Assembly (NCBI RefSeq): GCF_003335215.1
Contig: NZ_QPGB01000001.1
Span: 744,001-808,000, forward strand
From: Parvibium lacunae
Lineage (GTDB): Bacteria > Pseudomonadota > Gammaproteobacteria > Burkholderiales > Burkholderiaceae_D
Reading direction: 5' to 3'
Length of the DNA: 64,000 nucleotides
Part shown: in pieces, positions 1 to 8,162 of the stretch
Position numbering within the stretch: the first letter of the stretch is position 1
Layout: each line of letters begins with the position of its first letter
The notes under the pieces: generated by a model
The model's database searches: none
Told to the model about the DNA's origin: nothing
The model's input: the letters and a program-made list of their open reading frames with translations, nothing else
Program-made: the position numbers and the translations under genes

Positions 1-173
1 GGCGCTAGCACGTGCCAATCTTGGCGCAGCGCCTCGACAACGAACTGAAAGGTGGCCGACATATCCATCCAGCCATGCAGCATAAACACTTGCGGCGCGC
101 CAACACGCCCCCACTGGCGAACGTGGTAGCGCAACCCACGGATGGATAGAAAGGTTGAAGTACTCGTAAGCAT
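1..173 (-). CDS. alpha/beta hydrolase, N-terminal part (cut by window edge)
   Basis: The first 57 residues of a protein run off the left edge of the window. The ATG is at 173 on the minus strand. After a short N-terminus the reading frame gives APQVFMLHGWMDMSATF, in which HGWMD is the oxyanion-hole HGxxD motif of alpha/beta-fold hydrolases of the haloalkane dehalogenase/epoxide hydrolase type. The nucleophile elbow, acid and histidine lie outside the window, so substrate and exact family cannot be stated. The gene is divergent from lexA, and the two LexA boxes lie in the shared upstream region, so it could be exposed to SOS control. That link is inference only. Confidence 0.75.
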   Translation of the reverse strand, partial: MLTSTSTFLSIRGLRYHVRQWGRVGAPQVFMLHGWMDMSATFQFVVEALRQDWHVLA

Positions 174-275
174 CGTGTGATTGTAGAAGAACCGGGCGAT
201 CTCTGCTGGTCACGCCCTGAGCCAGATTCCCAAGAAACCAACCGACGACAAAAAAGACTTGCCAAAATAAAATTA

Positions 276-305
276 CTGTATAAAAATACATGTTGTTAAA
301 AACAG
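276..305 (+). promoter_or_regulatory. Two overlapping LexA (SOS) boxes upstream of lexA
   Basis: CTGTATAAAAATACAT at 276-291 matches the CTGT-N8-ACAG LexA-box pattern except for the last base. ATGTTGTTAAAAACAG at 290-305 matches it except for the first base. The two sites overlap by two bases and end 27 bases before the lexA ATG. Paired boxes fit autoregulation, as is known for lexA in Escherichia coli. No well-spaced sigma70 promoter could be assigned, but AT-rich -10-like sequence lies inside the first box, so LexA binding should block polymerase. Confidence 0.75.
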
Positions 306-332
306 TGTTTGCATCATTTATCAGGAGTCATC

Positions 333-1109
333 ATGCGTGGCATTACCTCCCGGCAAGCAGAAATTCTGAGTTTTATCCTGCAACAACAACAGCAACAAGG
401 CGTGCCCCCGACACGCGCAGAGATTGCCGCACATTTTGGTTTTCGCTCGGCCAACGCGGCTGAAATGCACTTGCAAGCACTGGCGCGCAAAGCCTTGCTA
501 GAGCTCACCCCTGGCGCATCGCGTGCGATTAAAGTGACCCCAGCCGGCCTCAAGGCGCTGGGTGACAGTGATGTGCCGCACGCAGCGCAATGGCAAAGCA
601 GCCTGCGCGAAGAAATCAGTCAACAAGTCGAAACCAAATACGCGGCGGCTTACCAAGCGAAATTAGTCGCTGAACTGCAAGAGCAAGCCCAAGCCTTGGC
701 GGATAAATTTGGGGCCATGCTGAATTTACCGCTGGTCGGTCGGGTTGCCGCTGGCAGCCCGATCCTGGCGCAAGAACACGTAGAACGCACCTATCAAGTT
801 GACCCGGCCATGTTCAATGGCAAAGCGGATTACCTGCTGAAAGTCAGGGGAATGAGTATGCGTGATATCGGTATTCTGGACGGTGACTTGCTAGCAGTGC
901 AGCGCGCTGCGGATGCCCGTAATGGGCAAATTGTGGTTGCCCGGGTTGGCGAAGAAGTCACGGTGAAACGCCTACATCAGCAAGGTCATGTGGTTGAATT
1001 GATTGCCGAGAATCCTGACTACGAGCCCATCATGGTTGACTTGCGAGAAGGCAACTTTGCAATCGAAGGGATAGCTGTCGGCTTGATCCGCCCTGATGGG
1101 TTGCAATAA
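333..1109 (+). CDS. lexA: LexA repressor with enlarged interdomain linker
   Basis: SOS-response repressor and self-cleaving serine protease, 258 residues. The ATG at 333 follows AGGAG (323-327) by five bases and gives the family start [12 protein letters not shown]. An upstream TTG at 309 is in frame but unlikely. Residues 1-70 form the winged-helix DNA-binding domain ([20 protein letters not shown]). The cleavage site is Ala140-Gly141 in GRVAAGSP, and the catalytic dyad is Ser175 (GMSM) and Lys212 (VTVKRL). The Ser-Lys spacing of 37 equals that of E. coli LexA (S119/K156), but everything from the cleavage site on is displaced by 56 residues. The extra segment, about residues 72-128, is rich in Gln, Glu, Ala and Lys and looks helical. 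A CAA/CAG run encodes a six-Gln stretch in the DNA-binding domain. The gene is followed ten bases later by the imuA-like gene. Confidence 0.96.
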   Translation: MRGITSRQAEILSFILQQQQQQGVPPTRAEIAAHFGFRSANAAEMHLQALARKALLELTPGASRAIKVTPAGLKALGDSDVPHAAQWQSSLREEISQQVETKYAAAYQAKLVAELQEQAQALADKFGAMLNLPLVGRVAAGSPILAQEHVERTYQVDPAMFNGKADYLLKVRGMSMRDIGILDGDLLAVQRAADARNGQIVVARVGEEVTVKRLHQQGHVVELIAENPDYEPIMVDLREGNFAIEGIAVGLIRPDGLQ

Positions 1110-1119
1110 AGGAGCCACC

Positions 1120-2106
1120 ATGTGCGTCGCCCCCCTCCCCCTGCGCCACACTAGCCTCGCAACACGGCTCTCCCCAGCCTTAAGTACCACCCTGCGCACC
1201 ACCCCACGCGCCGTCACCAGCAAGCCCCTGCAAGATGCCGGGGTGGCAGCGCTCGCACAGCAAGCTCGCGCCAATCAAGCCTACCAACATCTGCACGCCC
1301 AGTTGCCGGGGCAAGGGCCGTTCGGCTGGCCGCTTGGGGTCGTCAATGAAATTTTGAGCGACTCGGTTTACCAACATCCCGCTTGTCTTTTGTCATTTCT
1401 GGCGCCAATCCTGGAAACCTATCACCAGCAGCATGCATTAACCGCCATTTATCTGGTGGCACCACCGAGTTGGATTGAGCAGGTTGAGCGAATTGGGCAG
1501 GTTGAGGCCTCAGCCCTCCCAGGTGGGACGCAAACTTGGCTTTCCTGTCTGCATCTGATCAGCAGCAGCCAGCCGGCACAACACAAAAGTTGGCGGTTAG
1601 GGATTCAGAAAAATGACGCGCATCCCACCCAAAGAACCGTCGTCATTTGTGTTCTGCCGCCTTCTCATGGTGCAGACACCCTGGCGCAGATGAAATATTG
1701 GCTGGACCAAGCGCAACCACAGACTCTCTTTTTTTGTGTCCGTCCGCAACAGGCCGCTTCCCACGCTTCGCCAGCAGCAATTCGTACAACCCTCACGCTC
1801 ACTGACGCTGATGAAGGGCCTGTATTGATTTGGCAATGCATTAAAAGACGGAGCCTCGTTCAGCTTGCCCCCATCTTGATTCCGCTGCCCGCCTGCACGC
1901 CGACCAGCGCTGCTGCGCTAGCTCTAGGCCCATTCAATGCTATGAGCAGCCAACGCCGTATCAATCAAAATCAGCGACAAACGAGGTTATGCCTGCCTCA
2001 ACAAACACGTATTCGACACCACCAACCGCTACCCATTGCCCCTACACGCGCTTTACCTTTGGGTCGCATTCCTCATCTAAGTCGCACTTGGCGCGTTGCA
2101 GCTTGA
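1120..2106 (+). CDS. imuA: ImuA/SulA-like SOS protein, divergent
   Basis: A 328-residue protein whose ATG at 1120 follows AAAGGAG by five bases, ten bases after the lexA stop, so the two are co-transcribed under the LexA boxes. The segment GPFGWPLGVVNEILSD followed by hydrophobic LLSFLAPILE and AIYLVAPPSW resembles the GWPRGALTELL...WIAPP region of ImuA (RecA-like, SulA-related) proteins of translesion-synthesis cassettes. No good Walker A motif is visible. The C-terminal 60 residues are rich in Arg, Gln and Pro. The usual partners imuB (Y-family polymerase) and dnaE2 do not follow, because the next gene is threonine ammonia-lyase. Assignment rests on position and weak motif similarity; a SulA-like division inhibitor role is the main alternative. 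Confidence 0.6.
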   Translation: MCVAPLPLRHTSLATRLSPALSTTLRTTPRAVTSKPLQDAGVAALAQQARANQAYQHLHAQLPGQGPFGWPLGVVNEILSDSVYQHPACLLSFLAPILETYHQQHALTAIYLVAPPSWIEQVERIGQVEASALPGGTQTWLSCLHLISSSQPAQHKSWRLGIQKNDAHPTQRTVVICVLPPSHGADTLAQMKYWLDQAQPQTLFFCVRPQQAASHASPAAIRTTLTLTDADEGPVLIWQCIKRRSLVQLAPILIPLPACTPTSAAALALGPFNAMSSQRRINQNQRQTRLCLPQQTRIRHHQPLPIAPTRALPLGRIPHLSRTWRVAA

Positions 2107-2362
2107 CGCTAAGGGTCAGTACGCAATCTCACTCCCAGTCAGGCGAGATTGGCAGCGATGCCAAAAACGTATGACCCCAGCTAACTTAGCTATGCTTTTT
2201 GCTTTATAAGATTTCACTGTGCGATTGAAATAAATCCCAATCGCATAGGGATTCTTATGGGCTCTGCCTTGAAATTTAGTGGATTCATTGCTGACGAATC
2301 GGTTACGCTTTAACGCTATCAGGCAAGCAATCTGCGTTATCTGGGCATGCAAAGGAGAGAGA

Positions 2363-3568
2363 ATGGAACTCAGTAGTTTCAAATATGCCAGTCGTCAATT
2401 ACAAGGGCAGATTCTGCGCACGCCGTTCGTTTACTCGCAAACACTGTCTGAGCTGACCGGTTGCCAGCTCTTTCTTAAATTCGAAAATTTGCAATTCACG
2501 GCCTCGTTCAAAGAACGGGGTGCCTACACGAAATTGTCGCGGTTAAGCCCGGTCCAGCGCGACGCTGGCGTGATTGCCGTCTCTGCTGGCAACCACGCGC
2601 AAGGGGTGGCATACCATGCACAGCGATTAGGAATTCATGCGGTCATCGTGATGCCCAGCTACACCCCCGCCGTTAAAGTGCAGCGCACAGAACATTTTGG
2701 GGCGGAAATAGTGCTGGCTGGGGATACCTTTGATGAAGCGCGTCGTAAAGCCATCACCTTGGCAGAGGAACGTGGGCTCACATGGGTTCACCCCTATGAC
2801 GATTTGGATATTATTTGTGGCCAGGGTACGGTTGGGTTGGAAATGCTCGAAGACGTCCCGAGTCTCGATGCTTTGGTCATTGCGATTGGTGGCGGCGGAC
2901 TGATCGCAGGCTCAGCATGCGCGGCCAAACAAATCAAACCAGGTATTCAAGTCTATGGCGTGCAAACCGAGCAATTTCCGCACATGGTGAATGCCATTAA
3001 AGGGACACAGCACCCAGGTGGGCGCACCACGATTGCCGAGGGGATTGCGGTCAGCACGCCCGGTCAACATACCCGCAAGCTGATTGAGCAATACGTAGAT
3101 GATTTACTGCTCGTGAGTGAGGGCGAAATCGAGCAAAGTTTGTTGTATTTGCTGGATATTGAAAAAACCATTGTTGAAGGCGCCGGTGCAGCAGGGTTGG
3201 CTGCGATTTTGCGTTACCCAGATTACTTCAAGGGTAAGCAGGTTGGCGTGGTCTTGTGCGGTGGCAATGTCGACCCCCTGTTACTGGCTGACATGATTAA
3301 GCGTGGCATGGTGCGGCTTGGGCGGCTGGCGAGACTGAATATTGCGATCCACGATAGACCCGGGGCATTGGCGAAAATCACCCAAATTATTGCGGACCAG
3401 CAGGCCAATATTGAGGAAGTCATGCATCAGCGGGCATTCACGGTGCTGCCCGCACAAAATGCGGAATTGGAAGTCGTGATCCAAACCCGTAACCGCCAGC
3501 AGATCGATCAGGTGCTGCAAGCGTTACAGCAGGCCGGCTTTCCTGCCACACTCCAAAACCACCATTGA
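2363..3568 (+). CDS. ilvA: Threonine ammonia-lyase (threonine dehydratase) with one ACT domain
   Basis: PLP enzyme converting L-threonine to 2-oxobutanoate and ammonia, the entry step to isoleucine. It has 401 residues, the medium form of the family. The ATG at 2363 follows AAAGGAGAGAG. The PLP lysine lies in TASFKERGAY, the phosphate-binding loop is IAIGGGGLIAG, and SAGNHAQGVAYH is the conserved asparagine loop. The last 75 residues (IAIHDRPGALAKITQIIADQ onward) form a single ACT domain, which usually gives allosteric control. It differs from biosynthetic E. coli IlvA, which is longer with two ACT-like domains, and from TdcB, which lacks ACT. Whether it serves isoleucine synthesis or threonine breakdown is undecided. 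It stands alone and converges on radA. Confidence 0.92.
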   Translation: MELSSFKYASRQLQGQILRTPFVYSQTLSELTGCQLFLKFENLQFTASFKERGAYTKLSRLSPVQRDAGVIAVSAGNHAQGVAYHAQRLGIHAVIVMPSYTPAVKVQRTEHFGAEIVLAGDTFDEARRKAITLAEERGLTWVHPYDDLDIICGQGTVGLEMLEDVPSLDALVIAIGGGGLIAGSACAAKQIKPGIQVYGVQTEQFPHMVNAIKGTQHPGGRTTIAEGIAVSTPGQHTRKLIEQYVDDLLLVSEGEIEQSLLYLLDIEKTIVEGAGAAGLAAILRYPDYFKGKQVGVVLCGGNVDPLLLADMIKRGMVRLGRLARLNIAIHDRPGALAKITQIIADQQANIEEVMHQRAFTVLPAQNAELEVVIQTRNRQQIDQVLQALQQAGFPATLQNHH

Positions 3569-3618
3569 GCGCTTGCCATAGTACAGATGCTGCTGCATAG
3601 GCCAGCGTCGGTGCTGGG

Positions 3619-5010
3619 TTATGCTTGAGAGGCCGCCCCGCGCAGATGATCTAGCGCTTGTTCCAAACGATCAACGGCCCAAATTTCCAAGCCTTCAATC
3701 GCTTGTTTGGGTCGATTTGCACTCGGAATCAAAGCCACCGAAAAACCCAATTTCGCAGCCTCTTTCAGTCGCTCCTGCCCACGCGGTGCAGGGCGTATTT
3801 CCCCTGCCAGCCCCACTTCACCAAAGGCCACCAAGCCTCTGGGCAGCGGCTGGTTACGCAACGAGGAAACAATCGCCAGCAGCACCGCCAAGTCAGCTGC
3901 GGGCTCGCTGATCCGCACCCCGCCAACCGCATTGACAAACACATCTTGGTCATAACAGGCGATCCCTGCATGCCGATGCAGGACTGCCAACAACATCGCC
4001 AGCCGGTTATGCTCCAGCCCAACGCTAAGCCGGCGCGGATTCGGCACATGTGCTGTGTCCACCAATGCCTGAACTTCAACCAGCAGTGGCCGCGATCCCT
4101 CTTGGGTGACCATGACGCACGCCCCTGAAACTGGCTTACCCTGCCCTGCCGTTCCGTGTTGCGACAAAAATAAGGCCGATGGATTACTGACGCCGCGTAG
4201 CCCCCGCTCCGTCATGGCAAATACGCCGAGTTCATTGACAGCGCCAAAGCGATTCTTGTTGGCCCGAATCAGCCGGAATGAAGAATGGGTATCGCCCTCA
4301 AAATATAAAACGGTATCCACAATATGCTCAAGCACCCGTGGGCCAGCCAGGGTTCCCTCTTTGGTCACATGACCAATCAAGATCAGGGCACATCCCGACT
4401 CTTTAGCGTAGCGTGTCAAGCGGGCAGCACACTCACGCACCTGGGCAACCGAGCCAGGCGCGGAGTTGAGTATTTCGGCATACAGGGTTTGAATCGAATC
4501 AATCACCACGACGCTCGGGCGTTGCTGCTCCAGGGTTTCCAAAACCCGCTCTAACTGAATTTCAGCTTGCAGATGCAATGCCTGTAGCGTGGCGGCAGAC
4601 AAACCTAAACGCTGCGCCCGCAGGGCGATCTGGCCAGCCGATTCTTCACCGCTCACATACAACACCGTTCTTTGTTGCGCCAATGCCGCCATCACTTGCA
4701 ATAACAGGGTGGACTTACCGATCCCCGGGTCGCCCCCTAACAAGACCACGGCTCCCGGCACCAGCCCCCCACCCAAGACCCGATCGAATTCGTCTAAACC
4801 GCTGCCAAAGCGCGGCACTTCAAGGGCTTGCACCGCTGCCAACGGTTGCACTGGTGCGCTTTTAGCCAGCGCTTGGTAGCGTGCAGGACTGCTTTCAGCC
4901 ACACTTTCAACCAGGGTATTCCAACGCTGGCAATGCGGGCATTGGCCTTGCCACTTGGGGCTTGAGCCACCGCATTCAGTACAAACATAAATCGATTTTG
5001 CGCGTGCCAT
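3619..5010 (-). CDS. radA: DNA repair protein RadA (Sms)
   Basis: RecA-related helicase that helps process branched recombination intermediates, 463 residues, normal for the family. Residues 10-30 hold the C4 zinc finger (CTECGGSSPKWQGQCPHC). Walker A is GGDPGIGKSTLL near residue 95, and the RadA-specific KNRFG motif follows near residue 255. The C-terminal third (RISEPAADLAVLLAIVSS, FGEVGLAGEIRP) is the Lon-protease-like domain, non-proteolytic in this family. The start ATG shares its A with the alr stop codon (TAATG), so the two genes are probably translationally coupled. The gene converges on the threonine ammonia-lyase gene. Confidence 0.96.
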   Translation of the reverse strand: MARAKSIYVCTECGGSSPKWQGQCPHCQRWNTLVESVAESSPARYQALAKSAPVQPLAAVQALEVPRFGSGLDEFDRVLGGGLVPGAVVLLGGDPGIGKSTLLLQVMAALAQQRTVLYVSGEESAGQIALRAQRLGLSAATLQALHLQAEIQLERVLETLEQQRPSVVVIDSIQTLYAEILNSAPGSVAQVRECAARLTRYAKESGCALILIGHVTKEGTLAGPRVLEHIVDTVLYFEGDTHSSFRLIRANKNRFGAVNELGVFAMTERGLRGVSNPSALFLSQHGTAGQGKPVSGACVMVTQEGSRPLLVEVQALVDTAHVPNPRRLSVGLEHNRLAMLLAVLHRHAGIACYDQDVFVNAVGGVRISEPAADLAVLLAIVSSLRNQPLPRGLVAFGEVGLAGEIRPAPRGQERLKEAAKLGFSVALIPSANRPKQAIEGLEIWAVDRLEQALDHLRGAASQA

Positions 5011-6104
5011 TACGGAACATCCACGACATCAACGCGCGGGGCAACCGCGCACATTAATTCATAGCCAATCGTGCCTGCAGCCTGGGCCACAGCATCAATC
5101 GGGACTTGTTGCCCCCACAGCTCAACCGGCATCCCGATCTGCGGCCGTGGAATAGCGGTGAGATCAATCGTTAACATATCCATTGAGACACGGCCCAGCA
5201 GCCGACTCGGTAGGTTGGCAACCGCCACCGGCGTGCCATCGGGCGCATGACGCGGGTAGCCATCGGCATAACCACAGGCAACCACGCCAATTACTGTCTC
5301 TGTCGTTGCCACAAAACGGCTGCCATAGCCAACTGCCTGCCCTGGCGTCAGGGTTTGAATCGCAATAATTTCGCTACGCAGGGTCATCGCTGGCCGTAAG
5401 CCACACTGCGCCGCCGATTGATCGGCAAACGGCGTGGCACCGTAAAGCATGATCCCCGGTCGCACCCAATCTGCGGCGTGGCCCGCGTGCCGCAAGATGG
5501 CGGCAGAATTGGATACCGAACGCAACCCAGGTAAACCTGCCAGGGCGGTATCAAAGGCAGTCAGTTGTTGGCTGACTGACAGTGTGTCATGCGCATCATG
5601 ATCCGCATTGGCAAAGTGGGTGAGCCAGCGAATATCGGCGACTTGCTTGCTGGCCAGCAGCCGTTGATACACCGTTGTTACTTGGTTTGGTAAAAAGCCC
5701 AAGCGATTCATGCCCGTGTTAATTTTGACATGAACGACAACGGGCGCCGGTAAGCGCTGTGTTTCCAGCCAGCGTAATTGTGCTTCGCTATGCAGTGTTG
5801 CTTGCAACTGATGTTGCGCACACAAGCGCCACTCTTCGGCATTAAACACCCCTTCCAGAAGCAAAATCGGCCGCGTTTCTTTGTCTTCACGCAAGGCTAG
5901 CGCAGTTTCCATTTCCAGCATGGCCAAGCCATCAGCCCGCGGGAGAGCGTCGGCCACCCGCAGCGCACCATGGCCATAGCCATCGGCTTTAATCACGGCC
6001 CAAATCCGTGAATAGGGGGCCTGTTGTTTGACCACCGCAAGATTATGCTGCAAAGCAGAATGAGACACTTCAGCAACCAGAGGACGAGCATGACGGAACG
6101 GCAT
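5010..6104 (-). CDS. alr: Alanine racemase
   Basis: PLP enzyme interconverting L- and D-alanine, giving D-alanine for peptidoglycan. It has 364 residues, the standard length. Lys39 in AVIKADGYGHG is the PLP-binding lysine, and the tyrosine in AVGYGSRF is the second catalytic base. RVSMDMLTIDLT is the usual C-terminal beta-barrel motif. The ATG at 6104 starts MPFRHARP; no strong ribosome binding site is seen. The stop overlaps the radA start by one base. Upstream, 6105-6344 is a 240-base divergent region shared with the nnr gene, in which I see no clear promoter or hairpin. Confidence 0.95.
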   Translation of the reverse strand: MPFRHARPLVAEVSHSALQHNLAVVKQQAPYSRIWAVIKADGYGHGALRVADALPRADGLAMLEMETALALREDKETRPILLLEGVFNAEEWRLCAQHQLQATLHSEAQLRWLETQRLPAPVVVHVKINTGMNRLGFLPNQVTTVYQRLLASKQVADIRWLTHFANADHDAHDTLSVSQQLTAFDTALAGLPGLRSVSNSAAILRHAGHAADWVRPGIMLYGATPFADQSAAQCGLRPAMTLRSEIIAIQTLTPGQAVGYGSRFVATTETVIGVVACGYADGYPRHAPDGTPVAVANLPSRLLGRVSMDMLTIDLTAIPRPQIGMPVELWGQQVPIDAVAQAAGTIGYELMCAVAPRVDVVDVP

Positions 6105-6344
6105 GGCAACTCATTAAATTGAAGTAAGGAACCGTAAAAACGGGGGGTTTTATCAAGCCAGCAAGACCCAGCACGACCGCCACTGTGTTTATCCGCTCGT
6201 TATCCACCTGTTACGCACCCCGTATTGATGCATCACGTGGCAAAGGAACAACTGACTGACGATATTGCGGCAGAGAGCGCATTGAATCATGGCGGCAAGA
6301 TACCATAATGAGCGTAGCGAAAAACACTCCCTGCGAATCCTCTC

Positions 6345-8162
6345 ATGTCAAAACAAGACGTCACTCCCACTGGTCTGCACCCACACGATGAACGAATCAA
6401 TGCACAGAGCCCTAGCTTGCCAGTGCGAACCGTCAACCAAGTACGACACGATGAGCAGCTCTTACAACAGACATTCCCGAATCAGCAGCTGGTCGCCTGG
6501 GCGGGTGCTTGTGCTGCACGCTGGTTGCAAGAAAATGGGGAGCTAGTCGCAAACGCCATCATTTGGGTTCTTGCCGGGCCAGGACACAATGGGGCTGACG
6601 CTTATGTATGCGCCCGACACTTGCACAATCGGGGCTACACGGTCAGGCTCTTTAGCCTGAATCCCAATAGCACCGCAACGCAGCTGGCGCGTGCCGCATG
6701 GTTACAAGACGGTGGGCAGATTGAAACCGAATTCCCCCCGCTGGCCTCGACGCTCGCGAACGAGCGACCCAGCTGGATCCTTGATGGCCTTTTTGGCATT
6801 GGCCTAAACCGTGCGCCACAGGGCCAGGCCGCGCAGTGGATCAGCGAGGTCCATGTCTACCAGCGGGTGTCACAAACACGGGTTTTGGCGCTCGATATTC
6901 CCTCAGGCCTCGATGCCAACAACGGCAACCCACACGGCGAGAATTGTCTGCGTGCTGACGCCACCCTCACGTTTTTATCACTCAAACCCGGCTTGTTAAC
7001 CGGGGCAGCGGCAGACTATCGCGGCGAACTCTGGCTCGCGTCATGGCCGCATTCTCCCGATGAATCTGATCAGATCAATCATCCATCCGAAGCAACCCAG
7101 CAGGCACGGCTGAATAGCCTGGCGTGCTTTCAAGCGCTGCTGCCGCAGCGTCAAGCCAATAGCCATAAAGGCATAGCGGGCACAGCGTGCTTGATCGGTG
7201 GGGCGGATGGCATGGAAGGCGCCCTGTTGCTTGCCGCACAAGCGGCTCTGTTGAGCGGGGCCGGTAAAGTCTATCTACAAACCCTAGCGACGCAGGCGGA
7301 CACCGCTAACCTGCTGATGCGCATGGCACAGCCTGAGTTATTGGGCCTGCCTACCGGGTGGAGCGCCACGCTCGAACACACGCTGCAACACGCCCAAGCC
7401 ATTGCGATTGGTCCGGGACTGGGACAAACAACTGCCGCTCAGCAACATCTGCTCGCCCTGCTTCAATACAGACCAGGCTTGGCCAGACAGATTGCGCACC
7501 CAAATGCGCCCAACACAGCCCCCTCGGCTAGCACAGACTGGCAGCAACGGGGCTTACCGCCACTCATTCTGGATGCGGACGCGTTAAATTTGCTGGCCAA
7601 TCACCCCGCAATACGTCAGGCCCTGCAACAGTACAGTGGCAGTCGTATTCTGACGCCCCATCCATTAGAAGCAGCTCGCTTATTGGGCTGTGATGTGGCG
7701 ACCGTGCAAGCAGACCGACTCAGTGCTGCGCGCCTTTTGGCGCGGCAATATGCGGCATGGATCGTGTTAAAAGGCAGTGGCTCCGTGATTTGTGGCCCGG
7801 ATGAGCGTGTTTGGATCAATGTAACCGGGAACGCTAGCCTTGCCACCGCTGGCACAGGGGATATTCTGACCGGCACCCTCAGTAGCTTACTCGCGCAGGG
7901 GATGTCGGTATTGCCGGCAATTCAAGCTGCCGTCTGGTTACACGGCTATGCCGCAGAACTGGCTTGGGCAGACTTTGCTCACTCCGCCGCCGCGCAACGC
8001 CCCTTCACCGCACCCGCCACACGGCTGGGCGATCGTCCCTTTGCGGATAGTCATCGCACACAACCTAGCCCTACGCCCAACAGCGCCCAGGGCTTGCGCG
8101 GACTAACCGCAACAGAACTGGGAAAATTCATTCGTATAGCGCTGAACCAGTGGTTGCATTGA
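6345..8162 (+). CDS. nnr: Bifunctional NAD(P)H-hydrate repair enzyme (epimerase + dehydratase)
   Basis: A fused 605-residue YjeF-type enzyme that repairs damaged, hydrated NAD(P)H: the N-terminal half epimerises R/S-NAD(P)HX and the C-terminal half dehydrates the S form using ADP or ATP. The N-terminal domain shows ALDIPSGLDA and LSLKPGLLTG. Its nucleotide-phosphate loop reads GPGHNGADAY, where the family usually has a GNNGGDG-type sequence. The C-terminal domain shows ILDADALNLL, LTPHPLEAARLLG, VLKGSGSVI and ATAGTGDILTG. Length and order match fused proteobacterial Nnr. No good ribosome binding site precedes the ATG at 6345. The last 35 bases overlap the end of the convergent diguanylate cyclase gene. 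Confidence 0.92.
   Translation: MSKQDVTPTGLHPHDERINAQSPSLPVRTVNQVRHDEQLLQQTFPNQQLVAWAGACAARWLQENGELVANAIIWVLAGPGHNGADAYVCARHLHNRGYTVRLFSLNPNSTATQLARAAWLQDGGQIETEFPPLASTLANERPSWILDGLFGIGLNRAPQGQAAQWISEVHVYQRVSQTRVLALDIPSGLDANNGNPHGENCLRADATLTFLSLKPGLLTGAAADYRGELWLASWPHSPDESDQINHPSEATQQARLNSLACFQALLPQRQANSHKGIAGTACLIGGADGMEGALLLAAQAALLSGAGKVYLQTLATQADTANLLMRMAQPELLGLPTGWSATLEHTLQHAQAIAIGPGLGQTTAAQQHLLALLQYRPGLARQIAHPNAPNTAPSASTDWQQRGLPPLILDADALNLLANHPAIRQALQQYSGSRILTPHPLEAARLLGCDVATVQADRLSAARLLARQYAAWIVLKGSGSVICGPDERVWINVTGNASLATAGTGDILTGTLSSLLAQGMSVLPAIQAAVWLHGYAAELAWADFAHSAAAQRPFTAPATRLGDRPFADSHRTQPSPTPNSAQGLRGLTATELGKFIRIALNQWLH

Noticed and set aside
375-400. CAA/CAG run in lexA as a phase-variable tract
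   Set aside because: It encodes six Gln with mixed codons in an exposed loop, and changes by whole codons would stay in frame.
2107-2362. Hairpin CAATCTC/GAGATTG (about 2122-2152) after the imuA-like gene as a terminator
   Set aside because: A 7-bp stem with a 14-base loop and no T-run is weak.
3602-3617. CCAGC/GCTGG hairpin between the ilvA-like gene and radA as a bidirectional terminator
   Set aside because: The stem is only five base pairs and no T-run follows on either strand.
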